A stretch of 64,000 nucleotides of DNA from Solirubrum puertoriconensis (GTDB lineage: Bacteria > Bacteroidota > Bacteroidia > Cytophagales > Hymenobacteraceae): contig NZ_LNAL01000005.1 of the NCBI RefSeq assembly GCF_001483135.1, positions 1 to 64,000 on the forward strand. Reading direction: 5' to 3'. Position numbers and translations under genes: made by a program. Below, piece after piece: positions 8,692 to 17,047 of this stretch; within the stretch, counting starts at the first letter, position 1, and the number at the start of each line of letters is the position of its first letter. The notes below the pieces were generated by a model that did not search any database, was not told the origin of the DNA, and worked only from the letters and a program-made list of their open reading frames with translations.

Positions 8692-9173
8692 ACCGCAAGG
8701 CCAGGGGACGAAGCGGTAAAGATCAGCGCAATTAGCTGGTCGTGGTTGCGTGTAAATGCGGGTTCTTCCGTGCGTGTAGTACCCAATTACGGAAGTATAT
8801 GTTGGTAAGCGCCTCCGGCTTGTGGCCCGGCCCCTGGCTGGTCAGCCCTATTCTTCAAGCCGGTGGTAAGGGAGTGGTAGGACTAAGGTGTCAATCTTCT
8901 ATCATTGCTGGCCGGCTCAGCCAGCGTTTTCAGGTTTTGGTTTAGCTGTCCGAGCACCTTGTGCGGCCGCTTCTTGTTCAGGGTAATTGTCCGGTGCGCT
9001 GCGACGTCGAGGATGGGAACGGCGTAGCAGTCGGCAGCGGTTCTGGAAGGGCAGCGAGTGCGGCAAGGATTCGCCGACGCAGAACTTGAAAAGCTCAGCC
9101 GCGGTGCGGGCGAACGGGCAGGGCTCCTGCTTAACGTCGCAGTAGGTAATGGCCTTGTTGAATGTATTGCCGG
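8692..9173. other. Upstream region of the receiver/kinase pair and decayed DNA
   Basis: Includes an inverted repeat CTTCCGT (8764-8770) / ACGGAAG (8789-8795) about 75 bases upstream of the receiver-like gene, a possible operator. From about 8920 to 9150 the minus strand has protein-like stretches in changing frames with Cys-rich content, but no family was recognised. Probably relic sequence. Confidence 0.35.
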
Positions 9174-9440
9174 GAAAACGAAACGGCCGAATTCGAACGC
9201 CAACGCACCCACGACGGCCTGGCCGCGGCCCGGGCGTGCGGTCAGGCGGGCAGACGTTGCGGTCTCTCGTAAGAAGCCGAGCGCAGGGCCTTCGTGGCCG
9301 AGACCCTCTACAAGGAGGAGAAGCCCCGCGTCAACGAGAAGGCTCAGCGCCTGCGCAGCTCCAAGCGTCACAACACCCAACAAGCTCCCACGCTACCGCG
9401 GGGTGCTGACGAATAACCATCGTACGGGAACGTTGACGCC
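9174..9440 (+). pseudogene. Relic of a serine recombinase (resolvase/invertase), C-terminal part
   Basis: The plus-strand frame from 9174 reads AEFERQRTHDGLAAARA followed by a Gly/Arg-rich GLS segment. This is the characteristic end of the serine recombinase catalytic domain and the linker (typical form EFERxxIxERTxxGLxAARARGRxGGRP). It is interrupted by a TAA at 9270-9272, continues in frame as a helix-turn-helix-like segment (AFVAETLYKEEK, then AQRLRSSKR), and shifts frame near 9370 before a KLPRYRGVL-like end. The N-terminal catalytic part with the active-site Ser is missing. It is a dead remnant of a transposon resolvase or invertase. Confidence 0.6.
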
Positions 9441-9720
9441 CGAGCAGCGCTCCAAAGGTTATTTTTTGGGAATATCCTCCTTTCGTGGGTTTAGCCCCGG
9501 TAACGAAAATCGGGCCGCGAGCATTGGCTTCCGCAGCAGGCCGGGTTAACCTTTGCTGATTTGCAACCGCTGTTGTGCAAACAAATCGAATCTTTCAATC
9601 CGGTATGGCAAAAGGGTTTTTAGCCTTACCAGGGCCTATACGTTTGATACTTCGCTGGAGCAAGCAACGGTTCTGCGGCCAAAGCCACGTGTATCCTGCT
9701 CTCGCTTGCAGCTGCGGCCG

Positions 9721-9728
9721 TAACTTTG
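9721..9728 (+). promoter_or_regulatory. TAnnTTTG -7 element abutting the start codon
   Basis: TAACTTTG matches the Bacteroidota -7 consensus. It ends only four bases before ATG 9733, which would place the transcript start at or beside the ATG and imply a leaderless mRNA. No TTG at the expected -33 spacing is evident. Confidence 0.5.
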
Positions 9729-9732
9729 CGGC

Positions 9733-10026
9733 ATGAAGGCACCTTTGTTCCGGGTTGGGCAGGAAGTGATTTGCACGAACGATGACTTCACCCTTCTGCT
9801 CGTGCAGAACCCCAACATTCAAACGCCCAAGCGCGGCCCTATTTACACCGTGCGCGAGCTTTACGATACGCACCGCGGCTACGGCATCACCCTGGAAGGC
9901 ATTAACAACGCCCAGGTAGCTCCGGGCTTCCCGGAGGCTAACTTCCACGAGTCGCGCTTTGCGCCCGTGCCGCCCCTGGAGGAAGTAGACATCAGCGCCG
10001 CCATCGAAGAGTGCGTTACGGTGTAA
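9733..10026 (+). CDS. Hypothetical protein, 97 residues
   Basis: First gene of a short run that leads to a Kunitz-domain lipoprotein. It starts MKAPLFRVGQEVICTNDDF and has a beta-rich, SH3-like look (VGQEVICTNDD, GPIYTVRELYDT, GYGITLEGI) typical of small barrel proteins, ending in an acidic helix. No signal peptide is present, so it is cytoplasmic. The next gene starts five bases after its stop. No family could be named with confidence. The start is fixed by a -7 promoter element four bases upstream. Confidence 0.7.
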   Translation: MKAPLFRVGQEVICTNDDFTLLLVQNPNIQTPKRGPIYTVRELYDTHRGYGITLEGINNAQVAPGFPEANFHESRFAPVPPLEEVDISAAIEECVTV

Positions 10027-10031
10027 ACATC

Positions 10032-10400
10032 ATGACCGTAGCCCTGCCCATTCCGGATTGCCCGCTTGAGGGACTGCAGCCCGTGTACCCTACTGGGTGC
10101 ATTAGCACCACCCAGTCAATCGTGGAGCAGGTAATGCAGCTGGACTTTCCGGAGTTGGCCGCCCGAGGCCTGGAGGCTTATGCCAACCGCCTGCTGCGCG
10201 TCGACTACCCCGACAGCACTTCGGTGTTCTACCTGGATTGGACCATCGATCTGCCCGGCTACACGCTCTGCTACCTGGAGCCGTGGACCAGTGAGGTGGG
10301 TCCGGATGGCGGGATATACACCAATATCCGCTATTACCGCGGGCCGGAAGCTGCCCGGCGGGCCGAGGCGATTCGGCGCAGCATTCCACCCGAAGCGTAG
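10032..10400 (+). CDS. Hypothetical protein, 122 residues
   Basis: Second gene of the run; ATG 10032 is five bases after the previous stop (a GTG at 10011 would overlap it). It is a soluble, acidic protein with many aromatic residues and two clear blocks: a helix IVEQVMQLDFPELAARGLE, and a beta-rich segment SVFYLDWTIDLPGYTLCYLE. No signal peptide, metal site or known family was recognised. Close spacing suggests co-transcription with the 97-residue protein and possibly with the Kunitz lipoprotein 45 bases further on. Confidence 0.7.
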   Translation: MTVALPIPDCPLEGLQPVYPTGCISTTQSIVEQVMQLDFPELAARGLEAYANRLLRVDYPDSTSVFYLDWTIDLPGYTLCYLEPWTSEVGPDGGIYTNIRYYRGPEAARRAEAIRRSIPPEA

Positions 10401-10445
10401 CGGGCGGGGTTGCAACCTTTTAAGTGGCGTCGAACTCCTGACGGT

Positions 10446-10691
10446 ATGAAAAGTATTTGCTACGCTTTCCTGCTGCTGAGCGCCGGCCTGGCCGGCTGCG
10501 CCAAAGAACGCTCCTTGCCCAAGCAGTGTACCCTCGAACCCGAAACCGGGCCCTGCAAAGCTTTGATGCCCCGCTACTTCTACAATCAGAAAACCCAGCG
10601 CTGCGAGCAGTTTATCTGGGGTGGCTGCGGTGGTCTGGTTCCCTTTCAGACGCTGGAAGAGTGTTTGGATTGCGGCTGCGAAGAGGCGTAG
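10446..10691 (+). CDS. Kunitz/BPTI-domain lipoprotein
   Basis: An 81-residue lipoprotein precursor. The signal peptide ends in the lipobox LAGC (Cys near residue 18), so the mature protein would be membrane-anchored at the cell envelope. The rest is one Kunitz domain strikingly like bovine pancreatic trypsin inhibitor: LEPETGPCKA, then RYFYNQKTQRC, then FIWGGC, then EEC. The reactive-site pair Cys-Lys-Ala (P1 Lys, P1' Ala) is preserved, which in this family gives trypsin-like specificity. Departures: the Cys38-Cys51 interval is one residue short and the last Cys is shifted (ECLDCGC, an extra Cys), so the third disulfide may be rearranged. It probably inhibits a trypsin-like protease of a host, predator or competitor. 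ATG 10446 is chosen because it starts the signal peptide directly. Confidence 0.85.
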   Translation: MKSICYAFLLLSAGLAGCAKERSLPKQCTLEPETGPCKALMPRYFYNQKTQRCEQFIWGGCGGLVPFQTLEECLDCGCEEA

Positions 10692-10866
10692 TACCCATTT
10701 ACGGTGTTAAGAAAGGCTTGGCCCTCACCGTCGGGCTTTTCCTGGTCAGGGGTAGCGAGCAGTACGGTGCATCATGCCCTGCCCGTGAGCCAGCCACCAA
10801 AAAGATCTGGATGCGCGAACGCTATCCGTACGGAGGAAACCAGCCCCGCGCTCAAGCTTGCGCTAA

Positions 10867-11418
10867 TTACCGCAAGGCACGGTGGAAGCCAAGCAGCTCC
10901 GTCACGACCCGGGTCAGCCGGCGGTTGCCGGATTCGCTGGTAAGCGTTCCTTCCGGCGAGAAGTCGTTAGCCGTTAAAGTGACCCGGGTCGGCGCCAGCC
11001 AGGCCCGCAGCTCCGTTACGCAGTCCGCCATGTTGCCCAGCGGCGCGGGGGTGGCCAGCGCCACCAGGCCCACGGCGCGCCCCTGCAGGTAAGGCGCGGA
11101 ATCGCGGGCCAGCAGCTGCATGTAGTCAATTGCGTTTTTAAGCGCGCCGCTCATGCACCCGTGGTACGTCGGCGTCGCCCACAACATGACGTCGGCGCTG
11201 CGAAAGGCCGCCACCAGCCGGCTAATGGCGCCCTGAGCCTCAGCCGGGTAGTCTTCCAGGGCCAGGTCGGGCAGGTACACGGGAAGGTTCAGCTCCCGCA
11301 AATCCAGCAGCTCCGTGGCCGCGCCGCTTTCTGCCGCGATCCGCAAGCCCGCGCGCAGGGCAGCAGTGGAATGGGAGCCGGGCCGCAGGCTCCCGCTTAA
11401 GCCAACTAGTTTAAGCAT
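10867..11418 (-). CDS. NADPH-dependent FMN reductase (azo/nitro/quinone reductase family)
   Basis: A 183-residue flavodoxin-fold reductase. The FMN phosphate loop is GLSGSLRPGSHS at residues 6-17, and the flavin-contacting ATPTYHGCMSGALKNAIDY lies at 81-99 (Cys where many relatives have Ser). The length is normal for the SsuE/ArsH/azoreductase-like group, which reduces FMN or, with bound FMN, quinones, azo dyes or nitroaromatics with NAD(P)H. ATG 11418 overlaps the last eight bases of the upstream acetyltransferase gene (ATGCTTAA), implying translational coupling. The coupled pair would fit reduction of azo or nitro compounds to aryl amines followed by their acetylation; this is inference. 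Confidence 0.85.
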   Translation of the reverse strand: MLKLVGLSGSLRPGSHSTAALRAGLRIAAESGAATELLDLRELNLPVYLPDLALEDYPAEAQGAISRLVAAFRSADVMLWATPTYHGCMSGALKNAIDYMQLLARDSAPYLQGRAVGLVALATPAPLGNMADCVTELRAWLAPTRVTLTANDFSPEGTLTSESGNRRLTRVVTELLGFHRALR

Positions 11419-12187
11419 GGGGTTGCGGTTGCAGGGTAATGGCAAAATGCGTTTGCAGAGCCCGCAGGAACTCCTCCTCGGATTCAAGCACGGTTTCCTC
11501 CCGGCGGGAACCGCGGGTGACGATCAGGCGCTGATCGCTCAGCGTGATCCGGCCTTCCGGCGTGGCCCGCGAGCAAACGCGCTTTTGGGTAAAGTGCGAT
11601 TCGGGCGAAGTCTGGTGGTAGTGGCACATGCCGGCGAAGTCCGTGAGCGGATGCGGCTGCCGGGTAAAGCGGTACTGGGTTTCCCAGTGGGGCTCCCGAT
11701 CCAGCAGGTTTTGCGCTCGCAGCAGGTAATATTCGCCTTCCCGGCTGATCTGGTAGGCAGTTGCGCCCTGCCTCTGAGGGCCGGGCTCATTCAGGCGCAG
11801 GGGCAGACGAAACGAATCGCCAAAGCCGACATCTGCCAGCCACGTCTCGTCGAGCTCCACCAGCAGGGCGAGGTGGTCATACGGCGGGCTGAAGGTGCCG
11901 TCCTTTTGGCACACCTCCGCCGAGATCAGGATCACATTAAATCCTATTTGCTGCAGCAGCCAGCCGAACAAGCTGTTCAGCTCGTAGCAGAAGCCCCCGC
12001 GCCGGTGCTCCACCACCTTGCGGAACACCCGCTCCAGGTCCAGCACAATGGGCTGCCCGTAGTGAATGCTTAAGTTCTCAAAGGGAACGCTTAGCAGGTG
12101 GGCCAGATGCAGCTCCTCAAGCGTAGCGAGGTCCACCCGCGGAATGCCGCTGTACTGAATTCTAGTTAGGTATTGGTTCACGTTCAT
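11411..12187 (-). CDS. nat: Arylamine N-acetyltransferase
   Basis: A 258-residue enzyme of the NAT family, which moves acetyl from acetyl-CoA to aryl amines and hydrazines by a ping-pong mechanism. The catalytic triad is complete: Cys67 in RRGGFCYELN, His105 in PYDHLALLV and Asp119 in WLADVGFGD. Length and the N-terminal LHLAHLLSVPFENLSIHYG match the family. It is cytoplasmic. Its stop overlaps the start of the FMN reductase by eight bases, so both are made from one message. The 330-base gap upstream shares space with a divergent membrane-protein gene. Confidence 0.92.
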   Translation of the reverse strand: MNVNQYLTRIQYSGIPRVDLATLEELHLAHLLSVPFENLSIHYGQPIVLDLERVFRKVVEHRRGGFCYELNSLFGWLLQQIGFNVILISAEVCQKDGTFSPPYDHLALLVELDETWLADVGFGDSFRLPLRLNEPGPQRQGATAYQISREGEYYLLRAQNLLDREPHWETQYRFTRQPHPLTDFAGMCHYHQTSPESHFTQKRVCSRATPEGRITLSDQRLIVTRGSRREETVLESEEEFLRALQTHFAITLQPQPHA

Positions 12188-12517
12188 AGGTAACAGGTCA
12201 AACCTTCTGCTTGGCTTAGAGCATGGAAGGCCTAGGGCCTGCCCGACAAGCTAGCTTGCCTCGAAGGTAGCAAGTGGCAGGTAACCGTAAGTGCCATTCC
12301 TCAGGTGCGCGAATTTTTAGCAATAAGCAGCTTTGTTCCGGTCATGCGGGTTTAAAGGCAACCCCGGGAACACCTGCAAGCTCCAAGTGTCACCACTGAT
12401 CACGGCCGGCGGCCCAACCTATAGCTCCGGCAGCGGATAGCCCATGCGCTTAAAACTGCGTTCTTCCGGCGTATGTTAACTTTCTTCGTCGCGTATTTAC
12501 CAAATATCAGCGCGCCC
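12188..12517. promoter_or_regulatory. Divergent promoter region with CAAGCTAGCTTG palindrome
   Basis: Lies between the divergent NAT and TonB-C genes. It holds the perfect 12-base palindrome CAAGCTAGCTTG at 12247-12258, which also occurs at 60823-60834. TAACTTTC at 12478-12485 resembles a -7 element for the plus-strand gene. Confidence 0.45.
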
Positions 12518-13267
12518 ATGCCCCTGCCTTCATCCACCGACCCGTCCCCCGCTTCGTCCAAAAGCACTGCGTGGGGTACTTTGGCTTTCCTGGCGGGCAG
12601 CTTTCTGCTGAGCTGCGGCGTGGTGGTCGGCGTGGTGCTGATCGAGTTTGCACTGTACTCGAAGGGCAACTCCGGGTTCTTAAAAGAAAGCTTGCTACTG
12701 CTGGCCGGCTCTTTGCTGGTGGGCGTACTCACCGTGCTGAGGCTACTGCTCGCTCGGCGCTTTCACGATGCCATCGCCGTGTTGCTGGGTTTGCTGCCGG
12801 TGCTCCTGCTGGCTTGGTTTATCCACGGTGTGTCCGGGTGGGGCCCTATAGCAGGCCGGGCTGCGCGGCCCGCGGAGCCGCTACCCAGCGAAGAGCTGCC
12901 GCCCGAACCGGCCGCCCTGTTTCCGGGTACCGATTCGGCCCGGGTTTACTCCTACGTGGAACAGCTACCCGAGCTGCCCACCGGGGGTGGGTTAATTGCG
13001 CTGGTCGACACGCTGACCAACCGCACGGCACGCCGGCTGGGAGCTCAGTTAACCAAGCAAGAGGGTATAGTGGTGGTTAGCTTCGTGGTGGGCCCGCGGG
13101 GTGGCCTATTCCTGGCCCAAATTGAAGAAAGTCTCTCCCCGGTAGCTGACTCGGCCGTGTTGGCCGAGGTGCGGCGCCTGCCCCGCCTGCAGCCGGGCAG
13201 GCAGAACGGGCGCGCGGTAGCCGTACGCCTGAGACCGTCGGTGGTCTTGCCCCCTCCGGTGCAGTAG
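12518..13267 (+). CDS. Membrane protein with TonB-like C-terminal domain
   Basis: A 249-residue inner-membrane protein. Three hydrophobic helices occupy about residues 20-112 (TLAFLAGSFLLSCGVVVGVV, then a leucine-rich pair). A Pro/Glu-rich linker follows, and residues about 160-245 resemble the TonB C-terminal fold (IVVVSFVVGPRGGLFLAQIE, then LAEVRRLPRLQPGRQNGRAVAVRL), the part that contacts outer-membrane receptors. This layout occurs in Bacteroidota TonB-like and BlaR-like proteins. No exbB/exbD or receptor genes are nearby, so it may be an orphan energy transducer. ATG 12518 is preferred over 12473 because a -7-like box lies at 12478-12485. Confidence 0.7.
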   Translation: MPLPSSTDPSPASSKSTAWGTLAFLAGSFLLSCGVVVGVVLIEFALYSKGNSGFLKESLLLLAGSLLVGVLTVLRLLLARRFHDAIAVLLGLLPVLLLAWFIHGVSGWGPIAGRAARPAEPLPSEELPPEPAALFPGTDSARVYSYVEQLPELPTGGGLIALVDTLTNRTARRLGAQLTKQEGIVVVSFVVGPRGGLFLAQIEESLSPVADSAVLAEVRRLPRLQPGRQNGRAVAVRLRPSVVLPPPVQ

Positions 13268-13553
13268 GCCTGAGCTCCAGGCAGTCAATTAGGCAAAAGC
13301 CGCCACAAAATGCGAACGGCGGTCGGGAAATAACGAGGGTAGGTGGACACTCGAGCTGGTCGGGCCGAGCGGCTAAACGGGGTACGCAAAAGCGGATGTC
13401 CCGGGCATGGCTTTACGGGGATGGTGCGCGGAAATCGCGTCCGGCCAAACCCTCCGGCACTCCGTCCGCGCCACAATCGTAATCGGAAAACCCAGGAACC
13501 TGTCCAGCGGCAACAAGCATGCGTTTACGAGCCTTGATGCGCACTTACTGCCG

Positions 13554-14564
13554 CTAAAGGAGAATGTCGTTCACGGGCTGGATGCGGGCGGGCACTTCCG
13601 TTTCGCCCAGCATCTGCCGCAAATCGATTTCGATGCCCCGGCAGAGCGCCGTCATGGGCACGTCGTTGACGTAGTTCTCGAACGGGTCCTCGGAGTTGTC
13701 GCCCACAATCTCGATGGTGGTGAAGATCCAGGAGATCAGCACGGAAAAGGGAATGGTCAGCCACACGAAGCCACGGGGTTCGAGCCGGCTGAACTCGCTC
13801 ACCAGTCCGAAAGGCAGCAGCCAAACAAAGATCCACACGAACAGGGTGCTGAAGTAGGCGTACTGCCGCGGAAACGGGGTGTTCTTGATGCGCTCGCACA
13901 TGCCCTGCTGATTGTAGCATTCCTTGAGCGTTTGCATCAGGTCCACGTGGCGGAAGTCGTCGAGCAGCCCCAGGGCCCGGAGTTCCTGCAGGCGCAGGGC
14001 CTGGCGGTGCAGCAGCTGGGCGGCTGGATTGGCTGCGCCCACTACGGCCGCGTGCTCGTCCGCCGAAAGAAAGTCCTCCACCCGCGGCTCATGCGCCGCG
14101 GCCCGGGGCAAGTGCAGATCCGGGATGTAGCTGGCGTTCTCCCGGTCGTGAATGGTGGTGCGCCGCAGCTGCAGCCGCAGGGCGTTGATCCAGGCCAGGT
14201 GGCGGTACACCAATTCCCGGCGCACCGCCCGCAGCGCGGCGCCCGAATCAGAGGCAACCGGGTCGGTTACGTAACCGCACACCTGGCTGGCCCAGGCGCG
14301 GCTCTGGTTGACGATGCTGCCCCAGATCTTACGGCCCTCCCAGAAGCGGTCGTAGGACTGGCTGTTTTTGAAGCCCAGGTAAAAGGCCACGGCGATGCCG
14401 ATGGTGCTCAGGGGCAGGAACGGCAGGCGGATGTCCAGTCCGTGGTGGGCTCGCAGGTACTCGTAGCCGAACGTTACCAGGCCCGACCAAAGCAGAAAGC
14501 CCAGCAGGTTTTTCCAGGCAAAGCGCAGGATCAGCCCCGCGCGGATGTTGCGGCGTATGTGCAT
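13554..14564 (-). CDS. Bestrophin-family membrane channel protein
   Basis: A 336-residue bestrophin-like (RFP-TM/YneE) protein. The N-terminal part has two hydrophobic helices (LLGFLLWSGLVTFGYEYL, then LSTIGIAVAFYLGFKNSQSY) leading to SYDRFWEGRKIWG, a hallmark of the family. A second helix pair lies near the C terminus (FSTLFVWIFVWLLPFGLV, then WLTIPFSVLISWIFTTIE), followed by the conserved acidic DNSEDPFENYVNDVPMTAL. Bestrophins form pentameric anion or cation channels in the inner membrane. The frame is open to 14720, but ATG 14564 begins with the usual basic N terminus (MHIRRNIRAG). Monocistronic by context. Confidence 0.88.
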   Translation of the reverse strand: MHIRRNIRAGLILRFAWKNLLGFLLWSGLVTFGYEYLRAHHGLDIRLPFLPLSTIGIAVAFYLGFKNSQSYDRFWEGRKIWGSIVNQSRAWASQVCGYVTDPVASDSGAALRAVRRELVYRHLAWINALRLQLRRTTIHDRENASYIPDLHLPRAAAHEPRVEDFLSADEHAAVVGAANPAAQLLHRQALRLQELRALGLLDDFRHVDLMQTLKECYNQQGMCERIKNTPFPRQYAYFSTLFVWIFVWLLPFGLVSEFSRLEPRGFVWLTIPFSVLISWIFTTIEIVGDNSEDPFENYVNDVPMTALCRGIEIDLRQMLGETEVPARIQPVNDILL

Positions 14565-15132
14565 CGGGAAGAAGGTTATACAAAAGCCCGGCTTGACTCC
14601 AAGCAAGTGACGCTTAGCTGCTTGACTCGGGCCCGTCAAGGTACGATTGGGCTCCGGACCTTGTATATTCTGATGCCCAGATATTGTCAGGCTTAACCAA
14701 TTCAGGTGCGGCACCCGCAAGCCTGATTGCGCCGTCAGTATTCCGTGGTATTCCGGGTCGGGAAGTACGAAAATTGCCCGAAGGTCATGGTCGGTTCACT
14801 GCCTGCCTTGGCGCCCGAGATAAACCAAAATAACCTCGGCTCGGGCGAGATGACGATGTCCGAATCGGGTACGGCTTCCGGCGCCCGCAGTTAGCGGGCC
14901 AGCGTTGCGTTCAGGTCGGGTGCAAGCATTGACAGGGACACGTACCCGCAGAGTATCCGGCTACGCCCAGGCGTCCCGGCCCTGTTACCAAGCAGCGCGG
15001 CGGACTACCGCAGCGTGAAAGCTTTGCATCTCCAACTGCTTGCGTCCGCCACCGGGCGGATCTGGTGCAACGGCAAGTCCACATCAGAGTCATTAAGCTG
15101 ATTGACTTTTTCAGGATAAAACGCCGAGGTAC
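14565..15132. other. Intergenic, no gene recognised
   Basis: About 570 bases between divergent genes. Open frames are short and non-coding in composition. It presumably contains the promoters of both neighbours, but no clear element was identified. Confidence 0.35.
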
Positions 15133-16254
15133 ATGAGCAACGCACTAAGCGCTTACGGATTGGCCACCTGCCTGCTGCTCGTGGGATCGTACGCGATGGG
15201 ACAAACAACTTCCGGCCCGGTGCCTGCTTACGCTTCTGCGCCGGCCAAGAACGGAGCTTCGTCCCTGCCCGGACCGGGCATGTCGGAACCCCAGCTCACG
15301 CAGCGGGCCGCTGCCTTACAAAGCCAGCCGCCTGCGGTCGAGTCGGCGTTTATCAACCTGAACCCGGCCTGGTCGCCCGACGGCCGACAGCTCGTCTTCG
15401 AGAGTTGGCGCAGCGGGGCGGGGGAGCTCTACACCCTGGATGCCGACGGCACCAACGAGCGGCGGGTACCGACCGGGGGCGGCAACAGCACCCACCCGCA
15501 CTGGGCACCCGACGGCCGGATTGTCTTTGATTCAGACCGCGGGGGCTTTTTCACCTTGTACACCGTCCGGCCCGACGGCACGGACGAGCGCTTGTTGCTC
15601 CCGCGGGGCCGGGATACCACGGCGTACTTTGCCCGCCACCCGGCCTGGTCCCCCGACGGCCGCTACGTGGCCTTTGATTCGGGGCGCGACAGCAACGGCG
15701 AAATCTACGTCGCCCGCGCCGATGGCTCCGGTACCCGGCGCATTACCGCGCTGCCCGGCAACAACTCCCACGCCAGCTGGGCACCCTCGGGCGAGGTCAT
15801 TCACGAAGGAACCATCGACGGCCAGCCGGGCCCCTGGGCCGTGCACCCGGAAACGGGCGCGCGGCGGCGCCTGTTCGCGCGGCCTGAGCCGTACGGCTAC
15901 GTCGAAGTAGCCCCGGACGGTCGCCGCTTTATCTACGGCACCAAAGGACGCTTGTTCGTGGCCCCAGTGGACGGCCCCGGCCAGCCCATACCGCTGACCG
16001 AGCCGGGATTTATCAGCTACGAAGCCGCCTGGTCGCCCGACTCCCGCCGCATTGCTTTTTACACGGATATAACCGGCCGGCACGAACTGTACCTGATTGA
16101 TGCCGATGGCATGAACCTGCGGCAGTTAACCGGCCTCGCACCATCGGCGCAGGCGGATGCGGGCGCGGCTAGACCAAATCCCGCTGCTTCCGCCAAGGAT
16201 GGGCAAAAAGTCCCGGCCGCCGCGACGCCCCGCAAACGAGCGCGCCGCCAGTAG
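15133..16254 (+). CDS. Secreted TolB-type beta-propeller protein (PD40/WD40-like repeats)
   Basis: A 373-residue exported protein. A signal peptide ends near VGSYAMGQ (residues about 5-24). Residues about 70-335 consist of TolB/PD40 blades, each containing the WSPDGR-type core: PAWSPDGRQLVFES, PHWAPDGRIVFDS, PAWSPDGRYVAFDS, and AAWSPDSRRIAFYTD. About six blades form one propeller. The C-terminal tail is Ala/Lys/Arg-rich and disordered. It lacks the TolB N-terminal domain, so it is a propeller-only periplasmic or surface protein; its ligand is unknown. No operon partners are close. Confidence 0.82.
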   Translation: MSNALSAYGLATCLLLVGSYAMGQTTSGPVPAYASAPAKNGASSLPGPGMSEPQLTQRAAALQSQPPAVESAFINLNPAWSPDGRQLVFESWRSGAGELYTLDADGTNERRVPTGGGNSTHPHWAPDGRIVFDSDRGGFFTLYTVRPDGTDERLLLPRGRDTTAYFARHPAWSPDGRYVAFDSGRDSNGEIYVARADGSGTRRITALPGNNSHASWAPSGEVIHEGTIDGQPGPWAVHPETGARRRLFARPEPYGYVEVAPDGRRFIYGTKGRLFVAPVDGPGQPIPLTEPGFISYEAAWSPDSRRIAFYTDITGRHELYLIDADGMNLRQLTGLAPSAQADAGAARPNPAASAKDGQKVPAAATPRKRARRQ

Positions 16255-16444
16255 CCAAGGGGCAGTGCAACCTGAAGATAGACGATACCCACTGTCGTGA
16301 AAGCTTGCCCCAGCGTCCGGTTCTTTCCTTAGCCGGGCAAATCCCGGCGGAGGCGACTATGACCACATCAGGGAGGCGGAGCAGGAGCAAGAAAATCAGG
16401 CTTTGCTTGAAACCGCCGTATGTTTACCGTTCGACTATAAACCT

Positions 16445-16966
16445 GTGCTCCCCTTGCGCCTGCCACTGATCCTTACGGCCCTCATTCTTGCCAGCTCCTC
16501 GGCCACGGCCCAGCAGCTGAAGTCCGACCTCGACAAGCTCGACGCCAAGCACGGCTTCCGTGACGTTAAGCTGGCCGACACGGTTACGGCAATTGCGGGG
16601 TTGCAGTTAATCAAAGACGCGGGCGACGTCAAGGAATACAAGCGATCTACGGACGAGCTGGCCATCGGCTCAAACCAGCTGCAGGCCATTACCTACCGTT
16701 TTTACCGGGGCCGCTTGGCCGCCGTGGAGCTGCTGCCGCGAACCTTCTCCGACGGGCACGGCATTGTGGGCAAGTTCTCCGAAGTTTTCGGCACCAGCTT
16801 GACGACCTGGGAAGACGAAATCAAGGGAGAGCTCAGGGAATGGAAGGGCCAGACCACCCGCCTCAGCTACCTCTACCTTAAACCCGGCAATTACACGACC
16901 ATTACTTTCAGCGACGTGAAGCTAAGCGAGCGGCTGCCGGCCAGCTTTAAACCCGCGACCCGGTAA
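16445..16966 (+). CDS. Secreted hypothetical protein
   Basis: A 173-residue protein with a clean signal peptide (LPLILTALILASSSATAQ). The mature part has mixed alpha/beta character (KSDLDKLDAKHGFRDVKL, then YRFYRGRLAAVELLPRTFSDG), reminiscent of small periplasmic proteins that measure enzyme or transport balance, but no family could be assigned. The start is taken as GTG 16445, because the frame upstream (from TTG 16403) has no initiation context and a -7-like box TATGTTTA lies at 16419-16426. It ends before a shared hairpin terminator. Confidence 0.65.
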   Translation: MLPLRLPLILTALILASSSATAQQLKSDLDKLDAKHGFRDVKLADTVTAIAGLQLIKDAGDVKEYKRSTDELAIGSNQLQAITYRFYRGRLAAVELLPRTFSDGHGIVGKFSEVFGTSLTTWEDEIKGELREWKGQTTRLSYLYLKPGNYTTITFSDVKLSERLPASFKPATR

Positions 16967-16982
16967 AGCCCCGGGGAATGCC

Positions 16983-17019
16983 GGCAACCTAGTCCGGTTT
17001 GACGGCCGGACTGGTTGCC
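16983..17019. terminator. Terminator between convergent genes
   Basis: GGCAACCTAGTCCGG (16983-16997) pairs with CCGGACTGGTTGCC (17006-17019), 14 pairs with a single bulged T and an 8-base loop. It sits in the 80-base gap between convergent genes and can serve both. Confidence 0.65.
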
Positions 17020-17047
17020 GCGGCCCTGGTTAGCGTATCGGCGGAGT

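Noticed and set aside
13407-14696. 429-residue frame opposite the bestrophin gene
   Set aside because: It is an antisense shadow of a well-supported gene with all family motifs on the minus strand.
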